From Pedobacter suwonensis (lineage in GTDB: Bacteria; Bacteroidota; Bacteroidia; Sphingobacteriales; Sphingobacteriaceae), in assembly GCF_900111825.1 (NCBI RefSeq), contig NZ_FOJM01000006.1:1-64000 (forward strand): a DNA stretch of 64,000 nt, in the 5' to 3' direction. This document shows, in pieces, positions 35,201-44,043 of this stretch. The notes below the pieces were generated by a model that saw nothing but the letters and a program-made list of their open reading frames with translations, was not told the DNA's origin and did not search any database. Positions within the stretch are counted from its first letter, which is position 1. Each line of letters begins with the position of its first letter. Made by a program: the position numbers and the translations under genes.

Positions 35201-35370
35201 AGACCATCTTTTGTGCCAAACCACATAAAACCGTTTCCATCCTGCACGCTGCAAAAGGCCGTATTATTGGAAAGCCCGTTTTCTACCTGGTAATGCCTGA
35301 AATAGTAGGGCTGCGCCAAAAGCAGCCTGGCCGAAAATAACAGATACAATAGAATGATGAGTTTTTTCAA
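32200..35370 (-). CDS. reg_prop/Y_Y_Y sensor histidine kinase (N-terminal part of a split HTCS)
   Basis: A 1,056-residue sensor. A signal peptide (LLYLLFSARLLLAQ) is followed by two seven-bladed reg_prop propellers (repeats such as GNGFMWFGTKDGLNRFDG) and a Y_Y_Y domain near 690-750. A transmembrane helix lies near 770-790. The HisKA box is NVAHEIRTPLTL (His near 830), and the ATPase domain has NLVSNALKYG and GTGIGLSISKSL. The periplasmic part should bind an oligosaccharide released from the PUL substrate. The kinase stops right after the ATPase domain. Divergent from SusC, it is the expected regulator of that locus. Confidence 0.9.
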   Translation of the reverse strand: MKKLIILLYLLFSARLLLAQPYYFRHYQVENGLSNNTAFCSVQDGNGFMWFGTKDGLNRFDGYAFKTYRHDPDQPGSLGNDLIYALHHDQQQTLWVGTNNGVYQYNPAKESFAMIKATKGMRIIDLASDQQGNLWILSSFKIYLYQKHTRKIRAFAHNAPFDASLVTVLKDGSVWISTGKGTLEKYIPEKNNFQQFNINGKNAKAEYGWVSRIAETENGNLLVGTTNQGVKLFNPVTLTSKNILKLNDDKTPIFVRDIKKTGPHEFWIATESGIYIYNDESGAIIHLKKQYNNDYSLSDNAVYTICIDREGGVWAGTYFGGVNYYSSHTSLFTKYFPQNGANSISGSDVREITKDGSGNLWIGTEDAGLNKLHVKTGIFKHFLPDGKPGSIAYSNIHGLLVDGDKLWIGTFEHGLDVLDLKTEKVIKHYQAGVGNALRTNFIVTFCKTRSGEILVGTINGIYRYNRKRDDFDPIAGLPFIFYYSVIEDSQGNIWAGSFNDGIFQFNLSKPGYVNYRHTPNDAKSLSHNSVNSIFEDSQKHIWVTTDGGGLCRFDRQKHQFKRYGVKNGFPSNYLFRIEEDALNKFWISSTRGLIHFDPATGLSKTYSKANGLLSDQFNYSSAYQDESGQIYFGGVKGLVSFNPANLKTSTYAPPVFLTGFQINGSEMGPNVKDPLYNKSIVYADTVELNHNQSSFSIDFAALSYLSPEMTEYAYKMTGLYKNWEYLKTNRKVYFTKLAPGNYIFEVKALVEGSNSWSTKNTKLLIKIYPPFYFSPLAYLIYLMATGGIIFFLVRSYHRKIAVKNSRRMEVFEHEKQKEIYQAKIEFFTNVAHEIRTPLTLIIGPMEKLIKQANAIPAIEKNLRIMARNTDRLLKLTNQLLNFRKTETSEFSLNFVKADISEILKDIFLQFQPAAEQQNIVYNLHLPERNLHAYIDIEAFYKIISNLVSNALKYGRSTVEINLSLPESGQFMVKVKNDGNRIPIEIKDKIFEPFFRGKETAVKAGTGIGLSISKSLAQLHRGELYLDFNEDGFNIFVLALPIHQRIEFNLNGKWKKL

Positions 35371-35877
35371 GAGATCTTGGTCAGTAGCTTCAAATATATT
35401 AAAGAAATGGTTTGCTTTCAGGCTTATTTGAATTTGAGCCGATATGTAGAAAAATTGAGACAGATTTTATTTATGAAAGCTTTAAAGATAGAAGCTCATT
35501 TTTTTATGGATATGAAACCTGCAAACTGATAACTGCCAACCGATGAAGGATCTGTACTGAAACCTTACAATCCAAACGCAAACCCCACGGCTTTATAAAC
35601 CTCTAACTAAACTTGATAAAACGTAAAACCTGTGTGCATCTTTTCTATCTGTAGCTAAGTTATTGCAAAACGTTGCCCTAAGTAAATTGTCTGTGTGCAT
35701 CCTTCTTATCTGTGGTTAATTATATTTCTGTAATCCCTCCAATACAAATCGAGACAAAATGAAGAAAGATTGATACAAATGCGTATCCCTGCGCAAAGCT
35801 AAAAACCGAATCTTTGAAAAGAATTAATTGGAACTAAAACCATTTACTTCCAGTAAAAACCAAATCTCTAACCAAAT
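35371..35877. other. gene-free stretch upstream of susC
   Basis: Contains two imperfect copies of a short repeat, CTGTGTGCATC[TC]TT[TC]TTATCTGT-like, at 35630-35658 and 35691-35719, related to dispersed repeats elsewhere in the window. AATCTTTG at 35809-35816 is one base off the -7 consensus and is the best susC promoter candidate. Confidence 0.45.
35630..35719. repeat. two copies of a short dispersed repeat
   Basis: CTGTGTGCATCTTTTCTATC followed by TGTAGCTAA (35630-35658) and CTGTGTGCATCCTTCTTATC followed by TGTGGTTAA (35691-35719) are about 61 bp apart. Similar text (AACCACAGATGCGCCTAGAT) occurs near 4427-4445. Confidence 0.5.
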
Positions 35878-38800
35878 ATGAAAAGAAGTTTATTCTCCCG
35901 TGACGGCTTTTTAAGCCCGGATTGGTACTTGCTTCAAAAGCTATTTTTGAAAAGCAAAATCCGTTCTGCTATTTTAACCTCGATTACCTTACTCTTATTT
36001 TCATTTCAGCTTATTGCGCAGGAACAAAGTACCGTTACCGGTACCGTGACCGACGAAAAGGGCGAAACAGTTGTAGGTGCCAGTATTAAAATTAAGGGCA
36101 CAAGTACGGGGGCAACAACAGATGCTAACGGAAAATTTAAAATTCAGGTGGCAGACAAAAATGCGACCCTGATTTTTATTTATGTAGGTTATGTCAATCA
36201 GGAAATCGCCCTTGCAGGGCGTTCGCAGGTTAATGTTAAACTTAAACCCTCCAATAACGATCTTTCAGAAGTGGTGGTAGTGGGCTATAACACACAGAAA
36301 AAGGAAGCCATAACGGGGGCCATTTCTTCCATTAGCAGTAAAGACCTGGAAAAAGTACATGGTGGCTCTACCGTGAGTACGGGCCTTGCCGGTAAACTGC
36401 CTGGTGTATCGTTCAGGATGCCTGATGGCAGACCGGGGTCAAGTGCCAACATCCAGATCCGTAACATGGGCAACCCCTTATATGTTATAGATGGGATTCA
36501 GCAGGATGCGGGTCAGTTTAATAACATTTCTCCCAACGATATTGAAACCATTAGTGTGCTAAAAGATGCTTCGGCCGCTATTTATGGTAGCCGGGCTGCT
36601 AACGGGGTAATTTTAGTAACGACCAAGAGGGGTAAAAACAGTACACGTAATACCTTTAGTGTTGATGCATATACCGGATGGCAGAACTGGGTACGTTTCC
36701 CTGAAACAACCGATGCTTACCAATGGATGTTAGGAAAGGCTACCGCAGAATTGAATCAGAATGGCAAAACTGATATTACCCAGGCCGAACTGGATAAATG
36801 GAAAGCCGGAACAGAATATGGTTACCAGAGCCAGAACTGGAAAGATATCATCATTGCGCCCAATGCCCCACAATCATCCATTAATTTAAGTGCTTCCGGT
36901 GGCAGCGACAAAGTAAATTATTATTTTTCGGGCACACACTTAGATCAAAAGGGGGTATATGGAAAGGCAAGGGAGTTCGATTTTAACCGAACCAATATCC
37001 AAAGCAATATTGAAGCTAAAATAACCGACCGTTTTAAAGTGGGGATGCTTATTAATGGCCGTATTGAGAGCCGCGACCAGCCGGGTGTACCGGGTGGAGA
37101 TGATTATTGGGCCGCCCGTTTTGCTTTATTGAGAAACAGGCCAACAGAGCAGGCTTATGCCAATGGTAATCCTGATTATCCGAACGATATCGGGCATAAT
37201 ACCGAACAGTTCGCCGTGCAAAGTAAAGCCTTAAGTGGATACTGGAAATCAGACTGGAGGGTTTTACAGACCAATTTATCAGCCAGTTATGATACGCCTA
37301 TCAAAGGATTGGAAATTAAAGGTTTGTATTCTTATTATATCGCCGATAATGTGATCAATGGTCATGAGTATACCTACAATGTATATAGTTACCACCCTGA
37401 AACCGGTGTTTATGAAGAAAAAGTAGGAAGCTCTAATCCTTACCGGGAACGCAGGAACGAAAAGATATACACCAATACTTATCAGTTGCAGGCCAACTAT
37501 AACCGCACTTTTGGCAAACATACTGTTGGTGGTGTTTTAGTAGCAGAGCGTTTAGATCGTTTCAGGACTTATACTTTCCAGCATGCGGTACCACAAACGA
37601 ATATTTTGCCTGTTTTGCAGTTTGCAGATATGGACGGGCAGGACTTCGCCGATATTCAGGAAGAAGAAGCCCGTATCGGATATGTAGCCAGGTTAAACTA
37701 TAACTATGACAATAAATATTACCTGGAACTTTCTGGCCGTAGAGATGCCTCGTGGAAGTTTGCTCCCGACAGGCGTGTAGGTTATTTCCCTTCCGCATCC
37801 ATTGGCTGGAGAATTACCCAGGAGAAATTTATGAAGTCGCTTTTAGGTGAAAGCACCATTTTAAATGATCTGAAACTTCGGGCTTCGTATGGCGTACTGG
37901 GAGATGATGATCTGGGTATCGATCCTTTTGCCTACATTCCGGGATACCGCTATAACCAGGGTACTGTAATTTTAGATGGAAAGAATATCACCACTTCAAG
38001 GGATAAAGGCCCAGTGATCAACAACCTTACCTGGTTCGAGAGCAAGATCACTGATATCGGTCTGGACTTTGTGATGTTCAATAGCAAGCTTTCAGGAACT
38101 GCTGACTATTTTTATAGAAAACGTACCGGATTGCCGGCCATTAAAAATGATGTAGTGGTTCCGATTGAACTGGGCTACGGTTTAAGCCCTGAAAACCTGG
38201 AAAGCGATGCACAGTTCGGAGCCGAGTTTGCGTTAAATTACAGGGATAAGATCGGAGAATTCAACTACAACGTGGGTGGAAATATCTCCATCAGCCGGAG
38301 AAAATTTTTAGATCAGTATAAGCCACGTTATGGCAATTCATGGGATCAATACAGAAATATCAGGAACCAACGATACACTGATATTTTTTGGGGATATGAA
38401 GTAACCGGACAATTTCAGAACATTGACGAGATCAATAATTATAAAGTAAACATCGATGGACAGGGAAACCGCTCTTTATTACCTGGCGATTTAATTTATA
38501 AGGATCAAAACGGTGACGGTGTAATTAATGACCTGGATCAAAGACCGATCGGATATACCACAACAGGCCAGCCAAATGTCGGTTTTGGTTTCACCATTGG
38601 CGGTTCTTATAAAAACTTTGATTTTACAGCAGATTTTTCAGGCGGTGCTATGTACTCCTGGAACCAGAACTGGGAACAGCGCTGGGCATTTCAGAACACA
38701 GGTGCTTTATTGCAGAACTTTGCTGATGACAGCTGGCATCGTACCAATCCATACGATCTGAACAGCGCATGGATCCCCGGGAAATACCCTGCATTGCGCT

Positions 38801-39081
38801 TTAATGACGGCGGACACAGCAACTACAACAAAAATTCTACTTTCTGGCTGCATAATGTAAGGTATTTACGTGCCCGTACGCTTGAGATAGGCTATACCAT
38901 ACCAAAAAGATGGGCCGAAAAAATCAAGATTCAAAATGCCAGGGTTTATGTAAATGGTTACAACCTGTTTTCTATCGATAACCTGAGCGATTATGGTGTT
39001 GACCCCGAAATCGCAGATGATAACGGTTTACAGTATCCTCAGAACAAGTTTTTTAACATCGGACTTAAATTAACGCTGTAA
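35878..39081 (+). CDS. SusC/RagA family TonB-linked outer membrane protein
   Basis: A 1,067-residue TonB-dependent transporter that imports oligosaccharides through the outer membrane with its SusD partner. The signal peptide follows a long basic lead (cleavage near LIAQEQS, residue 49). A carboxypeptidase-like domain (VTGTVTDEKGETVVGASIKI) is followed by the plug (EAITGAISSISSKDLEK; PLYVIDGIQQDAG; SAAIYGSRAANGVILVTTK) and the beta-barrel, ending KFFNIGLKLTL. One base separates its stop from the SusD start. Regulation by the divergent two-component system is inferred. Confidence 0.95.
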   Translation: MKRSLFSRDGFLSPDWYLLQKLFLKSKIRSAILTSITLLLFSFQLIAQEQSTVTGTVTDEKGETVVGASIKIKGTSTGATTDANGKFKIQVADKNATLIFIYVGYVNQEIALAGRSQVNVKLKPSNNDLSEVVVVGYNTQKKEAITGAISSISSKDLEKVHGGSTVSTGLAGKLPGVSFRMPDGRPGSSANIQIRNMGNPLYVIDGIQQDAGQFNNISPNDIETISVLKDASAAIYGSRAANGVILVTTKRGKNSTRNTFSVDAYTGWQNWVRFPETTDAYQWMLGKATAELNQNGKTDITQAELDKWKAGTEYGYQSQNWKDIIIAPNAPQSSINLSASGGSDKVNYYFSGTHLDQKGVYGKAREFDFNRTNIQSNIEAKITDRFKVGMLINGRIESRDQPGVPGGDDYWAARFALLRNRPTEQAYANGNPDYPNDIGHNTEQFAVQSKALSGYWKSDWRVLQTNLSASYDTPIKGLEIKGLYSYYIADNVINGHEYTYNVYSYHPETGVYEEKVGSSNPYRERRNEKIYTNTYQLQANYNRTFGKHTVGGVLVAERLDRFRTYTFQHAVPQTNILPVLQFADMDGQDFADIQEEEARIGYVARLNYNYDNKYYLELSGRRDASWKFAPDRRVGYFPSASIGWRITQEKFMKSLLGESTILNDLKLRASYGVLGDDDLGIDPFAYIPGYRYNQGTVILDGKNITTSRDKGPVINNLTWFESKITDIGLDFVMFNSKLSGTADYFYRKRTGLPAIKNDVVVPIELGYGLSPENLESDAQFGAEFALNYRDKIGEFNYNVGGNISISRRKFLDQYKPRYGNSWDQYRNIRNQRYTDIFWGYEVTGQFQNIDEINNYKVNIDGQGNRSLLPGDLIYKDQNGDGVINDLDQRPIGYTTTGQPNVGFGFTIGGSYKNFDFTADFSGGAMYSWNQNWEQRWAFQNTGALLQNFADDSWHRTNPYDLNSAWIPGKYPALRFNDGGHSNYNKNSTFWLHNVRYLRARTLEIGYTIPKRWAEKIKIQNARVYVNGYNLFSIDNLSDYGVDPEIADDNGLQYPQNKFFNIGLKLTL

Positions 39082-39082
39082 C

Positions 39083-41005
39083 ATGAAAAAGACTAATCAG
39101 ATGAAAAAAATTATATATGCATTTGCTGCCATTGCCTTTTTAAGTTTTGCGCAGTCGTGTAAAAAAGATTCAGCATTTTTAGATAAACAACCTACCAGTA
39201 CGCTACCTATTGATGCGGTATGGAAAGACCCAAACCTGGTGCTAACTGTTGTTGGCGATCTTTACGATCGGTATCCGGATTACCAGACCATTGAAGCCTG
39301 GTGGACTTTCACCGATTTTGACGAGGGTTTTGCTTCGGCTAGTGGCGATTATTTTCGCCATCAGAATTTAGAGTACGGTTATGATGCCTGGAGGTATTGG
39401 GATATGGGCACTTATGGTTATATCCGCGACTTGAATATGTTTATTAAACGTGGACAGGAATCTACCGCATTAAAAGCAGAAGACCGTGACCGTTTCCTGG
39501 CCGAAGCACGTTTTATCAGGGCTGGAGTATATTTCGAAATGGTAAAAAGAATGGGAGGTGTGCCGTTAATCACAACTGTTCTGGATTATGATTATAGTGG
39601 CGACCCAAGCTATCTTCAGTTTCCAAGGGCAAAAGAAACCGAAATTTATGATTTTGTGATTGCCGAATTGGAAGCCGTTAAAAATATACTGCCTGATGAT
39701 GCGACCGTGCAGAGCAGGGCTACAAAAGCCGCTGCATTAGCCATGGAGTCTAGAGCAGCATTATATGCGGGTTCAATTGCCAAATACAGCAACTCGCAGT
39801 TAACTTTACCTGGCGGAGAGGTGGGCATATCATCAAGCCTGGCCAACAATTATTTTACCAAAGCTTTAGCTGCGGCCAAAGAGATTATAGATGGTGGTAA
39901 ATATTCATTGTACAAAAAGAACCCTAATTTGTCTGAAAATTTTGCCGCGCTATTTACGGATAAAGGCAGCAATCCTGAAGTAATTTTTGCGAAAGATTTT
40001 AAGTTAAAAACCAATAAGGTTCATGGTTTTACCATTGATAATCAACCACGTTCTTCAGCTGAAGAAGCGCAGGGCGGGCGTTTAAACCCATCCTTAAATC
40101 TGGTACAGTCATTCGAAAAACTGGATAATACCTATGCATCCATGGCTTCGGTTGATGGAAATGGTAATCCGGTATACTATAGCAGTATTACCGATATTTT
40201 TGCAGGCCGTGATGCACGTTTGGCTGGAACGGTAATTCTTCCGGGAACACAATTTAAAGGCAAAACGGTTGATATCTGGGCGGGTTATCAATTGGCTAAT
40301 GGAACAATCATTACCGGAGATAATTTCGGGCAGAGCAAAAGTGAGGTATTGCCAGATAATCCGGCATCTGTACAGGTAGTAGGAAGAGATGGCCCTGTTG
40401 ATGGATTGGAATTCAGTGCACAATCTGGTTTTTATGTCCGCAAGTATCTGGATCCGGCAACAGGGTCAGGACAGATTGGTACCCGTAGTGATGTTTGGTG
40501 GATCCGCTACCGTTATGCGGAGGTATTGTTAAATGCAGCCGAAGCCTCTTTTGAACTAGGCGATCCGACTACAGCTGCAAACTACATGAAACAGGTAAGA
40601 GACCGTGCTGGTTTAACTACAGCTTTAACACCGGCACAAATCACTTTCGACCGTATTGTACACGAGCGTAAAGTAGAGCTTGCTTTTGAAGGACATGAAC
40701 TTTGGGACATGAAACGCTGGAGACTGGCTGATAAAGTTTGGAATGGCAGTAACATGTCGGCAACCGATTTTATTAATGCTACAAATATAGGTAGCGCGAC
40801 ACGCACCAGTACGCAGGTATTTGGCTTGTGGCCCTACAAGTATTATAATCCTGGCAATGCCAACCATTTAAAATATATTTTTAAAGTAATCAAACCAAGC
40901 CGCGTAACCGCTGCACACCGGTTCCGTATCGGTAATTATTACTCTTCTATCGGGCAGGATGTGCTTAACGGAAACCCGAAAATTGTAAGAAACCCTAACC
41001 AATAA
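39083..41005 (+). CDS. SusD/RagB family nutrient-binding lipoprotein
   Basis: A 640-residue surface lipoprotein that forms the lid of the SusC transporter and binds glycan. Lipobox AQSC places the modified Cys at residue 26; Met7 at 39101 is an alternative start. TPR-like helices (RDRFLAEARFIRAGVYFEMVKR) and the C-terminal RVTAAHRFR-type region are typical of SusD. The conserved end ERKVELAFEGHELWDMKRW is clear. It directly follows SusC, forming the usual pair. Confidence 0.95.
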   Translation: MKKTNQMKKIIYAFAAIAFLSFAQSCKKDSAFLDKQPTSTLPIDAVWKDPNLVLTVVGDLYDRYPDYQTIEAWWTFTDFDEGFASASGDYFRHQNLEYGYDAWRYWDMGTYGYIRDLNMFIKRGQESTALKAEDRDRFLAEARFIRAGVYFEMVKRMGGVPLITTVLDYDYSGDPSYLQFPRAKETEIYDFVIAELEAVKNILPDDATVQSRATKAAALAMESRAALYAGSIAKYSNSQLTLPGGEVGISSSLANNYFTKALAAAKEIIDGGKYSLYKKNPNLSENFAALFTDKGSNPEVIFAKDFKLKTNKVHGFTIDNQPRSSAEEAQGGRLNPSLNLVQSFEKLDNTYASMASVDGNGNPVYYSSITDIFAGRDARLAGTVILPGTQFKGKTVDIWAGYQLANGTIITGDNFGQSKSEVLPDNPASVQVVGRDGPVDGLEFSAQSGFYVRKYLDPATGSGQIGTRSDVWWIRYRYAEVLLNAAEASFELGDPTTAANYMKQVRDRAGLTTALTPAQITFDRIVHERKVELAFEGHELWDMKRWRLADKVWNGSNMSATDFINATNIGSATRTSTQVFGLWPYKYYNPGNANHLKYIFKVIKPSRVTAAHRFRIGNYYSSIGQDVLNGNPKIVRNPNQ

Positions 41006-41017
41006 GCAGATATAGAT

Positions 41018-41719
41018 ATGAAAATTAGATTTTATTTCATGATGGGGGCACTTATTGCCGTACTTTTTGCTTCGTGTAAAAAAGATAATTATGATGCACC
41101 TGAAGCCGATTTTACCGGACGGATCGTGTATAAAGGTGAACCGATTAGTGTTCAGTATGGTCAGGTGAATTTCGAACTCTGGCAGTCGGGTTTTGGAAAT
41201 TATTCGGCGCTGAATGTTAATGTGAGCCAGGAGGGAACCTATTCTGCCAAATTATTTAACGGAGATTATAAACTTGTTTTTTCACCTAATCAGGGGCCTT
41301 TTTTATGGAAAAAAAATGCTGCTGGTAAACAGGATACCATTGCGGTAAACATTAACGGCAATAAAACCATGGATATTGAGGTAATGCCTTACTACATGAT
41401 CCGCGGGGCTACCCTCACCGCTGCGGCAGGCAAAGTAAATGCTTTTTGTAAGCTCGAAAAAATCATTACCAATGCCGATGCTAAGGACATTGAAAATGTT
41501 TCGCTTTACATTAACAAAACACAGTTTGTAGATGGTAGCAATAACATTGCTGCCCAGCAGATTAGTGGTGCAGCCATTGCCGATCTTAATAACCTGAACA
41601 TGAGTGTAACGATTCCAGGCATTACGCCAACTCAAAATTATGTCTTTGCGAGGATAGGCGTTAAAATTTCTGGGGTTGACGATTTGATTTTTACCCCGGT
41701 AAGCAAAATAAGTTTTTAA
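41018..41719 (+). CDS. DUF3823 lipoprotein of the PUL
   Basis: A 233-residue lipoprotein (VLFASC, Cys20) of the DUF3823 family, which is commonly encoded right after SusC/SusD. An N-terminal carboxypeptidase-like beta sandwich (FTGRIVYKGEPISVQYGQ) is followed by a second beta domain. It starts 12 bp after the SusD stop, so it is in the same operon. A role as a surface glycan-binding protein is plausible by position but not shown. Confidence 0.88.
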   Translation: MKIRFYFMMGALIAVLFASCKKDNYDAPEADFTGRIVYKGEPISVQYGQVNFELWQSGFGNYSALNVNVSQEGTYSAKLFNGDYKLVFSPNQGPFLWKKNAAGKQDTIAVNINGNKTMDIEVMPYYMIRGATLTAAAGKVNAFCKLEKIITNADAKDIENVSLYINKTQFVDGSNNIAAQQISGAAIADLNNLNMSVTIPGITPTQNYVFARIGVKISGVDDLIFTPVSKISF

Positions 41720-41772
41720 AGGCAGGATAGAACCTTCATATTCTGTTGCTATTAACAGATTCTAATAGAGTG

Positions 41773-41873
41773 GTCGTCATTGCGAGGAGGAACGACGAAG
41801 CAATCTTTCATGCTGGTAATCCTTGCTATAAAGATTGCTTCGTCGGCTGAAAAAGCCTTCTCGCAATGACGAT
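41773..41873. repeat. REP-like inverted repeat element (copy A)
   Basis: The outer arms GTCGTCATTGCGAGGAGG and CCTTCTCGCAATGACGAT and the inner arms GACGAAGCAATCTT and AAGATTGCTTCGTC pair to form a long stem of about 100 bp. It lies between the DUF3823 and GH43 genes inside the PUL. A second nearly identical copy lies at 47274-47373, just past the last PUL gene. Confidence 0.9.
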
Positions 41874-41939
41874 ACCTTAGAATGATATGATTTTTTAATT
41901 AATTATTGTCATTAACTATCTTTTTTAAAATCATTGCCA

Positions 41940-42905
41940 ATGAAATACATTTACGCCCTTTTTTTCTGTTTTTCACTATGTTTCATTAGCGAAAAAATAG
42001 TTGCAAAAACGCTAAATGATACCCTATACCTTGCTGATCCAACCATTTTCGTAGATAAAGGCAACTATTATTTGTATGGTACCAGCAGTGACCAGGGATT
42101 TTTGGTTTATGTTTCAAAAGATCTCAAAACCTGGAAAAGAAAGGCAGGAAATGATGGTTTTGCTTTAAAAAAGGGCGATGTCTTTGGCAACAAAGGTTTT
42201 TGGGCCCCGCAGGTTTTTAAAAGGAAAAATACTTATTACATGGCTTATACTGCTGATGAGCAGATTGCTGTTGCTTTGAGCAAAAGCCCATTAGGCCCGT
42301 TCAAACAGGAAACATTAAAAGCCATCTCAGGCACAGGGAAGCAGATCGACCCATTTGTATTTACCGATACAGATGGGAAAAATTACCTCTATCACGTTAA
42401 ACTTGATCGTGGCAACCGGATTTTCGTAACCGAACTGAAGGCTGACTTTTCGGATATCATCCCGGAAACAACACAGCCCTGTTTGACAGGAACTGAACCC
42501 TGGGAAAATACGGCTAAAACAGATTGGCCGGTAACCGAAGGACCAACAGTTCTTAAAAAGAACAACGTTTATTATCTCTTTTATTCGGTAAACGATTTCC
42601 GGAATCCTGATTATGCTGTGGGTTATGCCACTTCGAACTCACCCAAAGGACCATGGGTAAAATATGCAGGCAATCCGGTCATCAGTAAAAAATTACTGAA
42701 AATAAATGGTACCGGGCATGGCGATTTCTTTACCGATAAAAATGGAGTCTTACAGTATGTATTCCATACGCACCATAACAATCAAAAAGTATCGCCAAGG
42801 GCTACAGCTATTATCAAAGCTGTTTTTGTAAGCGATAAAAATGGTGGTTACCATCTGCAGATCGATCACGGAAGTTTTCGATTTTTAATAGAAGGGATCA
42901 ATTGA
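41940..42905 (+). CDS. glycoside hydrolase family 43 protein (first of two)
   Basis: A 321-residue secreted enzyme starting at ATG 41940, with a signal peptide ending near VAKTLND. The five-bladed propeller of GH43 is supported by the catalytic trio: Asp33 (LADPTIF), Asp137 (KQIDPFVF) and Glu200 (VTEGPTVL). GH43 enzymes are inverting beta-xylosidases, alpha-L-arabinofuranosidases or galactosidases; subfamily and substrate cannot be fixed from sequence alone. It is separated from DUF3823 by 220 bp carrying a REP-like element. Confidence 0.88.
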   Translation: MKYIYALFFCFSLCFISEKIVAKTLNDTLYLADPTIFVDKGNYYLYGTSSDQGFLVYVSKDLKTWKRKAGNDGFALKKGDVFGNKGFWAPQVFKRKNTYYMAYTADEQIAVALSKSPLGPFKQETLKAISGTGKQIDPFVFTDTDGKNYLYHVKLDRGNRIFVTELKADFSDIIPETTQPCLTGTEPWENTAKTDWPVTEGPTVLKKNNVYYLFYSVNDFRNPDYAVGYATSNSPKGPWVKYAGNPVISKKLLKINGTGHGDFFTDKNGVLQYVFHTHHNNQKVSPRATAIIKAVFVSDKNGGYHLQIDHGSFRFLIEGIN

Positions 42906-42958
42906 TTTAGTATAAATATTAGAAAAAAAATAATTTTAAAAGATTACGAAAATGCAGC

Positions 42959-42977
42959 AGCCTGAAAAAGACAGGCT
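42959..42977 (+). terminator. small hairpin between the GH43 genes
   Basis: AGCCTG and CAGGCT form a 6-bp stem with a 7-nt loop followed by TTTAAGTTTT. It could be a weak attenuator or processing site within the operon rather than a full stop. Confidence 0.3.
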
Positions 42978-42990
42978 TTAAGTTTTGAAA

Positions 42991-44016
42991 ATGAATAAAT
43001 TAAAAATAAAATTATGGTTTGCATTATGCCTTTTAGTGATTGGCGGATTAAATGCACAAACATTTACCAATCCATTGCTTCCATCTGGCGCTGATCCTTA
43101 TAGTTATTATAAAGATGGTTATTACTATTACACCCATACCACTGGTAACAGGATAGATCTTTGGAAAACCAAAACCTTAGCCGGTTTAAAGGACGCAGAG
43201 CGTAAAACCATTTGGAAAGCACCGGCCGAAACCATGTACAGTAAAGAAATCTGGGCGCCTGAAGTGATGTTTTTAAGAGGAAAATGGTATGCCTATTTTG
43301 CTGCGGATGATGGAAGAAACGAAAACCACCGCATGTACGTGTTAGAGAATGCTTCGGCCGATCCGATGAAAGGAGAATGGATATTCAAAGGAAAAATTAG
43401 CGACCCCACCGATAAATGGGCCATTGACGGCGATGTGATTGATTTTAAAGGCCAGTTGTATATGATTTGGTCGGGATGGGAGGGAGATAAAAATGGTAAA
43501 CAGGAGATTTTCATTGCCAGGCTTAAAAACCCCTGGACGGTAGACGGGCAACGCGTAAAAATTTCTACTCCAAAATTCGACTGGGAAAAAAACGGTGATT
43601 TAGGTGGAGGAGAACATGTTGATGTTAACGAAGGTCCGCAGTTTTTGGTACATGGAGGCAAAGTTTTTATCATTTATTCGGCCAGTGGTTGCTGGACCGA
43701 TTTTTATGCACTAGGCATGTTATCTGCTTCTGCAAAAAGTAACCTGCTTGATCCTGCTTCGTGGACAAAATTTACTAAACCTGTTTTTCAGCAGTCGCCA
43801 AAAGATGGCGTTTATGCACCAGGACATAATTCATTTTTTAAATCGCCTGATGGCAAAGAAGATTGGATCCTATATCACGCCAATGATAAACCGGGCCAGG
43901 GTTGCGGAGGTTTCCGTTCACCCCGGGCCCAAAAGTTCTACTGGAATAGCGACGGAACACCAAATTTTGGCACGCCGGTAAAAGCAGGAGCGCGCTTAGC
44001 ATCGCCATCAAACTAA
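42991..44016 (+). CDS. glycoside hydrolase family 43 protein (second), arabinofuranosidase-like
   Basis: A 341-residue secreted GH43 enzyme starting at ATG 42991; signal peptide cleaved near LNAQTF. Catalytic residues are Asp35 (SGADPYSY), Asp146 (AIDGDVID) and Glu214 (VNEGPQF). The opening TNPLLPSGADPY and KEIWAPEVMF resemble exo-alpha-L-arabinofuranosidases of GH43, an assignment made from memory of the family and therefore tentative. It differs clearly from the preceding GH43, so the two probably act on different linkages. Confidence 0.87.
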   Translation: MNKLKIKLWFALCLLVIGGLNAQTFTNPLLPSGADPYSYYKDGYYYYTHTTGNRIDLWKTKTLAGLKDAERKTIWKAPAETMYSKEIWAPEVMFLRGKWYAYFAADDGRNENHRMYVLENASADPMKGEWIFKGKISDPTDKWAIDGDVIDFKGQLYMIWSGWEGDKNGKQEIFIARLKNPWTVDGQRVKISTPKFDWEKNGDLGGGEHVDVNEGPQFLVHGGKVFIIYSASGCWTDFYALGMLSASAKSNLLDPASWTKFTKPVFQQSPKDGVYAPGHNSFFKSPDGKEDWILYHANDKPGQGCGGFRSPRAQKFYWNSDGTPNFGTPVKAGARLASPSN

Positions 44017-44043
44017 AACAAAAACTAATCAGATAATACCGAT